Source: Pirellulales bacterium
Lineage (GTDB): Bacteria; Planctomycetota; Planctomycetia; Pirellulales; JADZDJ01
DNA length: 64,000 nucleotides
Direction of reading: 5' to 3'
NCBI GenBank assembly: GCA_035656635.1
Contig: DASRSD010000067.1
Span: 1-64,000 of the forward strand
The notes beneath the pieces were generated by a model. It searched no databases and had not been told where the DNA came from. It worked only from the letters and a program-made list of their open reading frames with translations. Of this stretch, positions 34,604 to 43,750 are shown in pieces (positions within the stretch are counted from its first letter, which is position 1; every line of letters begins with the position of its first letter). Made by a program: the position numbers and the translations under genes.

Positions 34604-37600
34604 CTAATCTTTCAGTGCCGGATTACGTGGCGCCGGATCATGCAGCGCCGGATCGCGCAGTGCCGGATCACGCGGAGGATTGTCCACCACAGATGTCGGC
34701 CGTCCATTCACTGCACTCAACGTATTAATTCGCGGCGGCGGGCCCACGACGGTTGAAGGGCCGACGACAGTTGACGGACCGCTAACGGGCGGCGGATTGA
34801 CGACGGTCGTCGAACTCGCCACGGGCCGCGCTGGCTTAGGCCGCGCGGGCTTCGGCGCTGCTAATTTTCGCCGCTCCCACCAGCGCATCGTGATTTCTCG
34901 CGCCGGCCGGAGTGTAATTACCCCCAGCGAAAAGCGCCCCACTATCCGCATCGCCCAGGAAGCAAACAGCGGCGTGCCTCCCAGCCAATCGATGGTCGAG
35001 AAGAACACCGGCGTCAGGAAAATGCCGAACAGCGTCACTCCCAGCATGCCGCTGAACACGGCGGTCCCCAGGGTGCGGCGCATTTCCGCCCCGGCCCCGC
35101 TCGCCAACATCAGGGGCAACACGCCCAGGATGAACGCCAGCGAAGTCATAATAATGGGACGTAACCGCAATCGGCAGGCTTCCAGCGTCGCCTGTCGGCG
35201 CGATTTCCCGGCTTCGCGCTGCCGCTTGGCAAATTCGATAATCAAAATCGCGTTCTTGCTGGCCAACCCCACCAGCACCACAAACCCAATCCGCGTGAAA
35301 ATGTTGATATCCATGGCCGCCATGCGCACGCCAATAATCGCGCTGAGCAAGCACATGGGCACAACCAATATCACCGCCATCGGCAGCGACCAGCTTTCGT
35401 ACTGCGCGGCCAGCACCAAAAACACCATCACCACCGCCAATCCGAACAGCACCATGGCGGTGTTGCCCGCCAATAATTCCAGATACGCCATGTCGGTCCA
35501 TTCAAACGTCATGGTGGCGGGCAATTCGGTCTTGGCCGCGCCGGCCATCATGTCGATGGCATCGGCGGAACTGACACCCGGCAAGCCGGTGCCATTGACA
35601 GGCGCCGACGGATAACTGTTGTAGCGCGAAATCAAGAGCGGCCCATTCACCGGCGTAATGCTGGCCAACGAGCCTAGCGGCACCATTTTTCCCTGGTTGT
35701 TGCGTACTTCCAGCCGCGGCAAATCTTCAATTTGGTTGCGGAACTGCGGCTCGGCCTGCACAATGACCTGCCACGTGCGGCCAAACAAATTGAAGTCGTT
35801 CACGTACAACGAGCCCTGATAAATTTGCAGCGTGTCGGCAAAATCGCGCAGCGTGACCCCTTTTTCCATGCACTCGTGAACGTCGGGGTCGATTCTCAAC
35901 TGCGGCACGTTGGCCCGAAACGGCGACGGAAACACCATAATTTTTCCCGCGTTTTGCTGCTGCGCACCGGCGACCAGCTTTTCGGTTTGTTCCTGCAATT
36001 GGTGCGGCCCCAAGTCGCCGCGGTCTTCCACCATCAGCATGAATCCACCCGCCCGGCCCACGCCGCGGACCGGCGGCGGCGGGAACACCATCACTTGGGC
36101 ATCGTAAATTTTGGCGGCGAACTGCTGCGTGAGCGAAGCAATGATTTTATCGCTCGTCAAGTTCGGATCGCGCCGCTCGGAATAATCTTTCAAGCCGATG
36201 AACACCGATCCAAAGTTCGATCCAAACGCATTCAACACGAACGACAAGCCCGTGATGGCCGAAGCGTGCTTGACCCCCGGCGTGTGCTGGGCAATATCGC
36301 TAATTCGGTTCATCACTTCCTCGCTGCGCTCCATCGAAGCGGAGTCGGGCAACTGCACGTTGCACAGCAAGTAGCCCATGTCCTGGCCGGGAATGAAGCC
36401 TTTGGGCGTGTGCTCCAAATCATAATTGGTCAGGTACAACAAGGCGCCGTAGCCCACGAGCACAAACGGCGTCAACCACAGCAGAATCCCCACCACGAAC
36501 GAGTACACCACGCTCAGCCCGTTAAACAATTGGTTGAAGCCCGCAAAGAGCAGCGCCAACAGTCGATTCAGCGGCCAGCAAACCAGCGCGCCCGCCACGG
36601 CGCCCAGTCCCGCGGCGACCCACTGCAGCACATCCTGGTCAAAGCCGTAGCTACCCAGCCAGGGCGCCACATGCGGGGCCAAATAAGTCCAGCCCAGCCA
36701 TCCGCCGGCAATCACAAACGCCGGCCAAGGAAGCGGCGGGGCACTGTGCTTTTTGCGCGGCTTTAACAATAGCGCCGCCAGCGCCGGGCTCAGTGTGAGC
36801 GAATTGAACGCCGAAATTACGGTGGAAACTGAAATCGTCAACGCAAATTGCCGAAAGAATTGCCCCGTAATGCCGCTAATGAACGCGCAAGGAACAAACA
36901 CCGCGCTGAGCACCAGGCCGACCGCAATCACCGGCCCGGAAACTTGCTCCATGGCTTTAATGGTTGCCTCGCGCGGCGCCAGGCCCAATTCAATGTGATG
37001 CTCCACCGCCTCGACCACCACAATGGCGTCGTCCACGACAATGCCAATCGATAGCACCAATCCGAACAGCGTCAAATTGTTCAAGCTGAAGCCCAGGGCT
37101 GCCATGGCGACAAACGTGCCGATAATCGCCACGGGCACGGCTACCATGGGAATCAGCGACGACCGCCAATTACGCAAAAACACCAGCACCACCACGGCCA
37201 CCAAGGCCACGGCGTCGCGCAGGGTTTTGAACACTTCGGTGATCGATTCCCGCGTGTAGGGCGTGGTGTCGAAGGCAATTTCCCACTGCACGTCCTTGGG
37301 GAAGGTCTTTTCCAACTCGTGCATTTTGGAAATGACTTGGTCGTAAGTTTGCAGGGCGTTAGCGTCGGGCAATTGAAACACGGCCAAAAACACCGTCGGC
37401 TTGCCGTCCAGCTTGACGTCGACATCTTCATTTTTGGAGCTCAGCTCCACGCGCCCCACATCGCGAATGCGCACGGTATGGCCGCGGTCATCGGATTTCA
37501 GAATGATGTCTTCAAACTGCTGCGCATCGGCGAGCCGCCCCAGCGTGCTCAGCGTGATTTCAAAATCTTGCTGACTTTGTGTGGGCGGCGCGCCAATCAT

Positions 37601-38260
37601 GCCCGTGGCGACTTGCTGGTTTTGCTCGCGAACGGCCTGCACCACGTCGCCGGCGCTTAAATTTCGGGCGGCCAGCTTGTTGGGATCGACCCAAATGCGC
37701 ATGCTGTAATCGCGCTCGCCGAATAGCTTGACGTCGCTAATGCCATCCAGCCGAGAAAGCTCGTCCCGAATTTGCATCAGGGCGAAGTTGCTGAGATACA
37801 ACTGGTCGTACCGCTTTTCGTCGCTGGTGGTGATGGCCAAGCCCACCAGAATATCGGGCGATTGCTTTTTCACCGTGACGCCGGTTTGGCGGATGACATC
37901 GGGCAGCGAAGGCAACGCTAAATCGACCCGGTTTTGCACCAGCACCTGGGCCATGTTCAAATCGATGCCGTGGCGGAAGGTGACGGTGAGCGAATAGGAG
38001 CCGTCGTTGGTGCTGTTGGACGACATGTAATACATGCCTTCCACGCCGTCGACTTGCTCCTCGATGGGGGCCGCCACCGAAGTGGAAACATCTTTGGCGC
38101 TGGCCCCCGGATAATTGCACGTGACCTGAATGGTCGGCGGCGTAATCATCGGGAATTGCGCAATCGCCAATTGAAACACGCTGATGGCGCCGGCCAAGGT
38201 GATGACAATGGACAGCACCGAGGCGAAGATCGGCCGGTCGATAAAAAATCGAGAAATCAA
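34604..38260 (-). CDS. RND efflux pump permease, HAE1 family (first of two)
   Basis: A 1218-residue homologue of the neighbouring permease with the same features: FIDRPIFASVLSIVITLAG start, TM4 pair GIVVDDAIVVVEAVEHH, and the same extra TM6-TM7 insertion (PPLPWPAFVIAGGWLGW, then WVAAGLGAVAGALVCWPLN). The start is a TTG at 38260 with GAGG five bases upstream. The C-terminus is unusual: about 110 residues after the last helix are Lys/Arg/Pro-rich and repeat, with GPSTVV twice and an RDPAL-type unit four times. The order tetR, adaptor, permease, permease, all on the minus strand, suggests a pump using two different permeases with a single adaptor. Confidence 0.93.
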   Translation of the reverse strand: MISRFFIDRPIFASVLSIVITLAGAISVFQLAIAQFPMITPPTIQVTCNYPGASAKDVSTSVAAPIEEQVDGVEGMYYMSSNSTNDGSYSLTVTFRHGIDLNMAQVLVQNRVDLALPSLPDVIRQTGVTVKKQSPDILVGLAITTSDEKRYDQLYLSNFALMQIRDELSRLDGISDVKLFGERDYSMRIWVDPNKLAARNLSAGDVVQAVREQNQQVATGMIGAPPTQSQQDFEITLSTLGRLADAQQFEDIILKSDDRGHTVRIRDVGRVELSSKNEDVDVKLDGKPTVFLAVFQLPDANALQTYDQVISKMHELEKTFPKDVQWEIAFDTTPYTRESITEVFKTLRDAVALVAVVVLVFLRNWRSSLIPMVAVPVAIIGTFVAMAALGFSLNNLTLFGLVLSIGIVVDDAIVVVEAVEHHIELGLAPREATIKAMEQVSGPVIAVGLVLSAVFVPCAFISGITGQFFRQFALTISVSTVISAFNSLTLSPALAALLLKPRKKHSAPPLPWPAFVIAGGWLGWTYLAPHVAPWLGSYGFDQDVLQWVAAGLGAVAGALVCWPLNRLLALLFAGFNQLFNGLSVVYSFVVGILLWLTPFVLVGYGALLYLTNYDLEHTPKGFIPGQDMGYLLCNVQLPDSASMERSEEVMNRISDIAQHTPGVKHASAITGLSFVLNAFGSNFGSVFIGLKDYSERRDPNLTSDKIIASLTQQFAAKIYDAQVMVFPPPPVRGVGRAGGFMLMVEDRGDLGPHQLQEQTEKLVAGAQQQNAGKIMVFPSPFRANVPQLRIDPDVHECMEKGVTLRDFADTLQIYQGSLYVNDFNLFGRTWQVIVQAEPQFRNQIEDLPRLEVRNNQGKMVPLGSLASITPVNGPLLISRYNSYPSAPVNGTGLPGVSSADAIDMMAGAAKTELPATMTFEWTDMAYLELLAGNTAMVLFGLAVVMVFLVLAAQYESWSLPMAVILVVPMCLLSAIIGVRMAAMDINIFTRIGFVVLVGLASKNAILIIEFAKRQREAGKSRRQATLEACRLRLRPIIMTSLAFILGVLPLMLASGAGAEMRRTLGTAVFSGMLGVTLFGIFLTPVFFSTIDWLGGTPLFASWAMRIVGRFSLGVITLRPAREITMRWWERRKLAAPKPARPKPARPVASSTTVVNPPPVSGPSTVVGPSTVVGPPPRINTLSAVNGRPTSVVDNPPRDPALRDPALHDPAPRNPALKD
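34615..34674. repeat. 15-bp minisatellite, four units, in the RND permease C-terminus
   Basis: Four adjacent 15-bp units at 34615, 34630, 34645 and 34660 share the core G(C/T)GCCGGATCAYGCG with small changes. On the minus strand each encodes a five-residue unit of the RDPAL, HDPAP or RNPAL kind. They form the last 20 residues or so before the end of the first RND permease. Being in-frame and at the extreme C-terminus, copy number could vary without loss of function. Confidence 0.8.
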
Positions 38261-38363
38261 GTTCGCCTCGCTTCAACACCAGCGATTAGCAATTCGCTTT
38301 TAGCAACCAGCCACATCGTCCCACACCACTTGCCTCTAATCCTTAGCCACTAGCCACTCGTCC

Positions 38364-39539
38364 CTAATTCTTCGCCGTCGTTGTCGAAGGCATGATTTTC
38401 GGCTCGACTACCATGTCCGGCCGCACGCGCTGCAACCCGCTGACCACCACTTTTTCGCCCGCCGCCACGCCCTTGAGAATGACCAGTTGCGATCCTTCCG
38501 AGCGGCCCGTTTCCACCTGCCGGTATTCCACTTTGTTTTCGCCATTGACGACGTACACAAATTTCTTGTCTTGATCGGGCATTAACGCCTTTTCCGGAAT
38601 TGTGATTGCCTGATACGGCTCGCCCAGCGGCAGCCGAATGCGGGCGTACAAGCCCGGCAAAATGCGGCGATTGGCATTGGGGAATTCGCCGCGCACTTCC
38701 AACGTTCCGGTGCCGGTATCGAGATGGTTATCGATGAAGCTGACCGTGCCGGGGTGCGGAAAGCCCTGTTCATTGACCAGGCTCATCAGCACGGGCACTT
38801 GCCCTTTTTCGTTGGTTTTGACCATTCCTTTGGCAATGTACGTGTGAACTTTTTCCAGCAGCCGTTCGTCCACGCCGAAGGTGGCGTAAATGGGATCCAG
38901 CGCCACGATGGTGGTGAGCACGGTGTCGTCGGCTTTCACCAGATTGCCTTGATCGAACATAGTGCGGCTTAAGCGGCCGCTAATTTGGGCTTTGATTTTG
39001 GTATAGCTGAGGTTCAACTTCGCCAAATCTAAGCTGGCCTGGGCCACGCCAATGGCGGCTTGCGCTTCGGCCTGATCGCCGGCCACCTGGTCGTACTGCT
39101 CCTGGCTGATTGTGCGGTTAGGCAACATGGAATTCGCCCGCTGCAAATCCAAATTCAACCGCTTCAAATGCGCCTCGGCCTGCGAAAGGTTGCTCTGCGC
39201 GCGATCGACCTCGGCCTGATAAGGGCGCGGGTCAATTTCGTACAACATGTCCCCTTCCTTCACGTCGGCCCCTTCCTTGAAGTAAATTTTGTCGAGATAG
39301 CCGGTGACGCGGGGGCGAATGTCGATCGTCGGCTTGGCCATGGAGCGACCGGTGAAATCTTCGTAATCGGTCACTTCCGCCAGGACAGGCAGGCTGACGA
39401 AAACTTCCGGCGGCTTGGGAGGCGGCATCCCAGGCGGGCCGCTAGGTGCTCCGCTGGCCGATTTGCCGGGCATAAATTTATCGCACCCGGAGAGCGTCAG
39501 GCCGATCCATGCGAGCGCGACCAGCATGCCGGCCCACAT
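38364..39539 (-). CDS. RND efflux periplasmic adaptor (membrane fusion protein), lipoprotein
   Basis: This adaptor bridges RND permeases to an outer-membrane channel. From the ATG at 39539 the product has a lipoprotein signal (MLVALAWIGLTLSGCDKF, lipobox LSGC), a lipoyl-like domain (IDIRPRVTGYLDKIYFKEG), a coiled-coil hairpin (about residues 70-150), the second lipoyl half (YTKIKAQISGRLSRTMFDQG) and a beta-barrel plus membrane-proximal domain. The frame is open to a GTG at 39650, which would overlap tetR by 28 bases and add a leader with a repeated SLKNLTV; this leader does not look like a signal, so the internal ATG is preferred. The true start is uncertain. Confidence 0.9.
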   Translation of the reverse strand: MWAGMLVALAWIGLTLSGCDKFMPGKSASGAPSGPPGMPPPKPPEVFVSLPVLAEVTDYEDFTGRSMAKPTIDIRPRVTGYLDKIYFKEGADVKEGDMLYEIDPRPYQAEVDRAQSNLSQAEAHLKRLNLDLQRANSMLPNRTISQEQYDQVAGDQAEAQAAIGVAQASLDLAKLNLSYTKIKAQISGRLSRTMFDQGNLVKADDTVLTTIVALDPIYATFGVDERLLEKVHTYIAKGMVKTNEKGQVPVLMSLVNEQGFPHPGTVSFIDNHLDTGTGTLEVRGEFPNANRRILPGLYARIRLPLGEPYQAITIPEKALMPDQDKKFVYVVNGENKVEYRQVETGRSEGSQLVILKGVAAGEKVVVSGLQRVRPDMVVEPKIMPSTTTAKN

Positions 39540-39622
39540 TGCGGTTGGTTTTTGAATGGTGAACACGGTTAGATTTTTTAGAGATGACACGGTTAGATTC
39601 TTTAGGGATAACTGCAAGGGAT

Positions 39623-40303
39623 TCACTCTGCTTTCTTCAATTCGGCGCACATGCCGCGGCGCTTCAATTCTTGCGGCGTTAAAATTCCGCGGAACACAAT
39701 GTCGATGATGTTGTCGGCCTCCACATCCACCGCAATGGGCCGGCCGCTGAAATAATTCATGAAAATTGTGCCGTACAACAAGCTGCCCAGCACATCGGTA
39801 ATGCGCTCGGCGGGAATATCACGCACTCGATGCTGTGCCATCAAGTCCCGATAAAATGCCTGCCAGCGCTCGGCGTTCATCTCCCGATGCTCAATGAACG
39901 TGGGCCGTTTACGATCGCGGAACAAAGCCCGTTCTTGAATGAGCAATTCGACAAACCCGGGATGCTCGGCAAAAAAACTCAAAAACTCGCGCACGCCGTT
40001 GATCAGTTGCTCCAAGGGGTCTTCAATTTGTGCCATCCGCGCGTCGATGCGCTCGCACAGCATCCGCATCACTCGATCAGCCGCTGCCAAAAAAAGTTCG
40101 CGCTTGCTGGGAAAGTGACGGTAAACCGTGCCCTTGCCAACGCCGACGGTTTCGGCCAGCAGCGTGGTATCGGTTTTGTCGTAACCCCGCTCGGCAAACA
40201 GCCGGGCAGCCTGGGTGAGAATTTCCTCACGGCGGGCGGCACATTGCGGATCGTCTTGCGGCCGTTTCAGCGAGATTTTCACATTGTTTCTAGGTACAGC
40301 CAT
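39623..40303 (-). CDS. TetR/AcrR-family transcriptional regulator
   Basis: A 226-residue repressor-type regulator. The N-terminal helix-turn-helix reads ILTQAARLFAERGYDKTDTT, then LLAETVGVGKGTVYRHFPSKRELFL, typical of AcrR-like proteins that sense hydrophobic ligands through the C-terminal domain. The ATG at 40303 is chosen because GAGGG precedes it by seven bases and because the frame start at 40327 would lie inside the promoter region with the palindrome at 40329-40348. It is the first gene of the efflux operon, so it most likely represses itself, the adaptor and both permeases until a substrate binds. Confidence 0.92.
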   Translation of the reverse strand: MAVPRNNVKISLKRPQDDPQCAARREEILTQAARLFAERGYDKTDTTLLAETVGVGKGTVYRHFPSKRELFLAAADRVMRMLCERIDARMAQIEDPLEQLINGVREFLSFFAEHPGFVELLIQERALFRDRKRPTFIEHREMNAERWQAFYRDLMAQHRVRDIPAERITDVLGSLLYGTIFMNYFSGRPIAVDVEADNIIDIVFRGILTPQELKRRGMCAELKKAE

Positions 40304-40328
40304 ATAAAGCCCTCGGGAAATGCTCAAT

Positions 40329-40348
40329 CTGACTGACTGGTCAGTCAG
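40329..40348. promoter_or_regulatory. TetR-type operator, perfect inverted repeat
   Basis: CTGACTGAC and GTCAGTCAG form a perfect 9-bp inverted repeat separated by TG, centred 35 bases upstream of the chosen tetR start. TGACTGACN(1-2)GTCAGTCA-like palindromes are a recurrent operator type for TetR/AcrR-family efflux regulators. Position immediately before the regulator gene and its operon supports autoregulation. Confidence 0.85.
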
Positions 40349-40525
40349 CGATCAATTATCCGCGGTTATAGCCTTGCAGTCAATTGATTTTTTCAGCTGC
40401 AGCCGAGACAGGGCCGAGGAATAAGTTTCGCGCCTAAAGCCTGTATAACAAAAAACTTACGGCAACAATCGAGGTCCATCCACCGGAAACGGCCGGTTTG
40501 GGGCGAACGGTTTCAACCGACGATT

Positions 40526-42220
40526 TTACCGATGGCGATTGTAATGCAAGGCCAACGGAGCGGCGGCAATTCGTACCAGCGGCACCAGGAGTGCTACTGC
40601 GCACACGATCAGGGGCGTCAGCGTCACATACCACGCTAGCACTCCGACAATGCCAGCCAGCAGGGCAGCCCATAGAAGAAGCGTGGCGACCAGGAATCGG
40701 ATAGGAACGATGCCCAGTTGCATTAATCGCGCGGCAACGCACGCCGCTGTGCACAGCTTAATTGCCACCACGCCGGCGACAATCCAAGGCAGCAGTTTTA
40801 CAAACTGATCGCGCAGAAGCGGATGGGTGTAAATCCACTCCGCCGCGGCCGGCAAGATCGCGAAGGCCGTAAGCGGAAGCACGGCCATCGCGGTCGAAAG
40901 CCATTTGCGCCCCGCCAAGGCTATCCAACATCCGGTGACCAGTGCGCGCCACAGGAGGAACAAGTAGGCCACCGCGCACAAACCGAAGGCGGCAATGTCT
41001 TTCGACGTGGCATAGTTCCAGGTTGCCTTCACGAGCGATTCGTGCCGATTCAACGGGCTGATATCGAGCCCTGCCCAAATCAACAATAAACATAGCAGCA
41101 GCCCCCAGGCCGTCGCCGCCCCCAGCGCGGCGGCTTTGAACTTTGCCCAGACAAACTCGCTGCAAGCCATGGGCCGCACGGCAAAAAATGTGGACATGCG
41201 CTCGGACCCCCAAAAATCGAATTTGCCCAGCGCCGTGGCAGCCACGCCAGCCATCACTAAGGGAAGAAAAATCGCCGCCCCCAGCCCGATAACTTCGGAT
41301 TTGATTAGCACCGAGTGAATCTGTAAACCGTGCGGTTGATCACGCTGGAAGAGCATACTGATCAAAATCGGCACAAAACACAGCGACGACAGGCTGACCA
41401 AAAACGGAAGCGAAACGGCATTGCGGCGGAAATCGTGCCAATATTGCGCAGCGCCCGCCGAACGATACGGTTTAACGCGCATTGGTCTGGCCGTCGTGCG
41501 GCGCGGCAAATACCGGGCCACTGCGCGCAGCAACCGCCGCCAATCCGATTGGCCGCCGCAACGGGCGCGCGCCAATCCCAACACGCCCACGACATAGGCC
41601 ACCGCAGTCCAGGCAATTTCCAAAGCAATTGCACTATTAAACTTCAACGCATCGTCGTTATTAACGCAGCCCCACATGGCCAACCAACCGACGGGAATTA
41701 CGGCCGCAATTAACAGCGGGGCGCGAATCCACGGCGTGGGAAATGGCGACCACGCCACGGCCTGCACCCACACGGTGGCCGAACCCAACACCAACGCCGG
41801 CCAAATGAGATAGCACATCCACACTCTGGCCGGGGCTGAATGCATTTCGGGCCACTCGGTAGCCATGGCGGCGATCGGAACAATGATGGCCACCACCACT
41901 CCCAACCACAGCGCTGCACTGGTGGCCACGGCGTAAAGCATCGGCCAGCCGACCAGTGCGCGCGTTCGAACCGGCAACACCAACATGTGCGCGGGAAAAG
42001 TCGAACGCTGGGAACCAATATCGGCGGGCCCAAACGCAAACACATTCAACAGCGCGGCCCAGACAAAAATCAAAACCATCGCGCCCGAGATGAATACCTC
42101 GGCGTACTGTGGAAAGCAGCGCACACCAACTCCCAGAAAAAGCAGGTAAGCCGCCGACGCGATTAAAATCCATCGCGCCCGCCACCATAACGAGTTGGCC
42201 ATTCCCACTGCCGCGCTCAT
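40526..42220 (-). CDS. ABC-type transporter permease, multi-pass membrane protein
   Basis: A 564-residue protein with a dozen or so hydrophobic segments distributed over its whole length and a cytoplasmic Arg-rich loop near residues 225-250 (RRLLRAVARYLPRRTTARP). No enzymatic motif is visible. It is the last gene of the operon GntR-ABC ATPase-permease, starting 33 bases after the ATPase gene ends, and so is taken as the membrane partner of that ATPase. The start ATG has GGAG seven bases upstream. YtrA-controlled ABC systems in other bacteria respond to cell-wall stress; that link is inference. Confidence 0.75.
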   Translation of the reverse strand: MSAAVGMANSLWWRARWILIASAAYLLFLGVGVRCFPQYAEVFISGAMVLIFVWAALLNVFAFGPADIGSQRSTFPAHMLVLPVRTRALVGWPMLYAVATSAALWLGVVVAIIVPIAAMATEWPEMHSAPARVWMCYLIWPALVLGSATVWVQAVAWSPFPTPWIRAPLLIAAVIPVGWLAMWGCVNNDDALKFNSAIALEIAWTAVAYVVGVLGLARARCGGQSDWRRLLRAVARYLPRRTTARPMRVKPYRSAGAAQYWHDFRRNAVSLPFLVSLSSLCFVPILISMLFQRDQPHGLQIHSVLIKSEVIGLGAAIFLPLVMAGVAATALGKFDFWGSERMSTFFAVRPMACSEFVWAKFKAAALGAATAWGLLLCLLLIWAGLDISPLNRHESLVKATWNYATSKDIAAFGLCAVAYLFLLWRALVTGCWIALAGRKWLSTAMAVLPLTAFAILPAAAEWIYTHPLLRDQFVKLLPWIVAGVVAIKLCTAACVAARLMQLGIVPIRFLVATLLLWAALLAGIVGVLAWYVTLTPLIVCAVALLVPLVRIAAAPLALHYNRHR

Positions 42221-42253
42221 GTTATTGCTCCGCTGTTGATTGCTCCACTCTTA

Positions 42254-43216
42254 TTATTCAATCACGGCGGAAGTAACTTCCCGCCGCTGGCTGGTTCGGG
42301 CGAGAAAAATTTCGTCGAGCGAAACTCCCGCCTGTGCCACAATTCGCGCGCCCAACTGCTGCGCCGCTTCACACAGCCGATTGGTTTGCCCGGCGCAAAC
42401 AGCGGTCCATTCGTGCCCGGAGCCATCCCACGAAAGCGCTCCGGCCAGCGCCGGCGGGCTGCTGCGCGAATCTTCAAAGCGCAGCGTCAGCCGGGCATGC
42501 GTTTGCTTGATGTGCTCCATCGAATCGCAAAACAAAATGCGGCCCGATTGAATCATGGCCACCTGGTCGGAAACGCGCTCCACTTCGGCCAGCAAATGCG
42601 AGGAGAACAACACGGTTCGGCCTTCGTCGGCAATGGTGCGAATAATGGCCCCCAAAATATCGCGCCGCACCACCGGATCCAGCCCCGAGGAAGGCTCGTC
42701 CAGCACCAGCAACGCCGGGCGATAGGCCAAGGCAATTAGCAAACCGGCCCGGGCGCGCTGCCCCTTGGAAAGCTGCTTCACCTTGGCGGCGGGGTCGAGA
42801 TCGAACTCGCGCCGCAATTGCTCCGCGTAATTTGCATCCCAGTGCGGATAGAAAGCCGAAACATAGCGGATGAGCTGCCGCACCCGCATCCAGCCGGGCA
42901 TGTCGGGCTCCTCCGATAAATACCCAATCCGCGAGAGCACCTCCACCGGCTTGGCCACGGGGTCGTGTCCAAACACGCGCACCAAGCCGCTTTGTGCTTT
43001 GAGCAGCCCCGAAATGTGCTTGATGAGCGTGGTTTTTCCTGCGCCGTTTTCGCCGACCAGGCCGACGACGGAGCCAGCCGGCACGCGAAAATTCACGTCG
43101 TCCAGCGCCACTTTGTCGCCAAAGCGGCGCGTCACGTTCTGCACGTCGATAATGGTATCGGGCTCCCAAGCAAAGTCGCTCTGCGGGGCGGGAAGCGTTT
43201 GATTCATAGCAACCAT
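42254..43216 (-). CDS. ABC transporter ATP-binding protein
   Basis: A 320-residue ATPase. Walker A is GENGAGKT, the signature region reads QLSKGQRARAGLL (an LSGGQ variant seen in YtrB-type ATPases), Walker B is LLVLDEPSSGLD, and the switch histidine follows in LFSSHLLAEVE. The last 100 residues after the ATPase core are an extension of the type found in ABC-2 ATPases. The gene begins three bases after the gntR stop and has AGGAG upstream of its ATG; it is followed by the permease gene. Together these form one transport unit under GntR control. Confidence 0.92.
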   Translation of the reverse strand: MVAMNQTLPAPQSDFAWEPDTIIDVQNVTRRFGDKVALDDVNFRVPAGSVVGLVGENGAGKTTLIKHISGLLKAQSGLVRVFGHDPVAKPVEVLSRIGYLSEEPDMPGWMRVRQLIRYVSAFYPHWDANYAEQLRREFDLDPAAKVKQLSKGQRARAGLLIALAYRPALLVLDEPSSGLDPVVRRDILGAIIRTIADEGRTVLFSSHLLAEVERVSDQVAMIQSGRILFCDSMEHIKQTHARLTLRFEDSRSSPPALAGALSWDGSGHEWTAVCAGQTNRLCEAAQQLGARIVAQAGVSLDEIFLARTSQRREVTSAVIE

Positions 43217-43219
43217 GGC

Positions 43220-43615
43220 TCACTCCTGGTTCGTTTGCGATTGCATCATTCGATCGCGCTGGCGGAGCAATTCGACTACTTCCGTCAATGGAATATCCAG
43301 TTGCCGGGCTTCGGCCACCAAGGAGTCGATCCGCTGCGAAATAATTTTCAACCGTTCGCGCCTGCCCATGCGCAACCCCGCATTAGATACATAAGTGCCC
43401 GCAGTGCGGCGCTTGACGACCATTCCGGCCTGCTCCAACTCGCGGTAGGCCCGGGCGACAGTGTTAGGATTCACGAGCAACTTTTCGGCCAGCACGCGGA
43501 TGGGAGGCAGTTCCTCGCCCACGGTCAGCCGTCCGGCGGAAACGAGATACTTGATTTGATTGACAATCTGCAAATAGATCGGCACGCCGTCGCTGGGAGA
43601 AATGTGAATTTGCAT
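43220..43615 (-). CDS. GntR-family transcriptional regulator, YtrA subfamily
   Basis: A 131-residue regulator with the standard GntR winged helix: GVPIYLQIVNQIKYLVSAG, then LPPIRVLAEKLLVNPNTVARA, then YRELEQAGMVVKRRTAGTYV. The remaining 50 residues are a short helical dimerisation tail, which is the YtrA pattern and distinguishes it from larger ligand-binding GntR proteins. YtrA members usually repress their own operon with an ABC transporter, and here the ATPase and permease genes follow directly. A long palindrome just upstream (43628-43653) fits its operator. Confidence 0.92.
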   Translation of the reverse strand: MQIHISPSDGVPIYLQIVNQIKYLVSAGRLTVGEELPPIRVLAEKLLVNPNTVARAYRELEQAGMVVKRRTAGTYVSNAGLRMGRRERLKIISQRIDSLVAEARQLDIPLTEVVELLRQRDRMMQSQTNQE

Positions 43616-43627
43616 GGGCCACGCACC

Positions 43628-43653
43628 TATTGTATTAACTCAGTAATACAATA
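43628..43653. promoter_or_regulatory. YtrA/GntR operator, perfect 10-bp inverted repeat
   Basis: TATTGTATTA and TAATACAATA are exact inverted copies separated by ACTCAG, ending 13 bases before the gntR ATG. GntR/YtrA operators are AT-rich palindromes overlapping the promoter of the regulated operon; this position would let bound protein block transcription or early initiation. Assigned by position and symmetry. Confidence 0.85.
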
Positions 43654-43750
43654 ACCGCACGGTCCTGTCAACGATTTTGCAAAAAGATTTTTGCGATGCG
43701 GCAGCCGCACACTGCAGCAAAGGGCGGCGGGGCAAACTCGAGCCGGCCGC

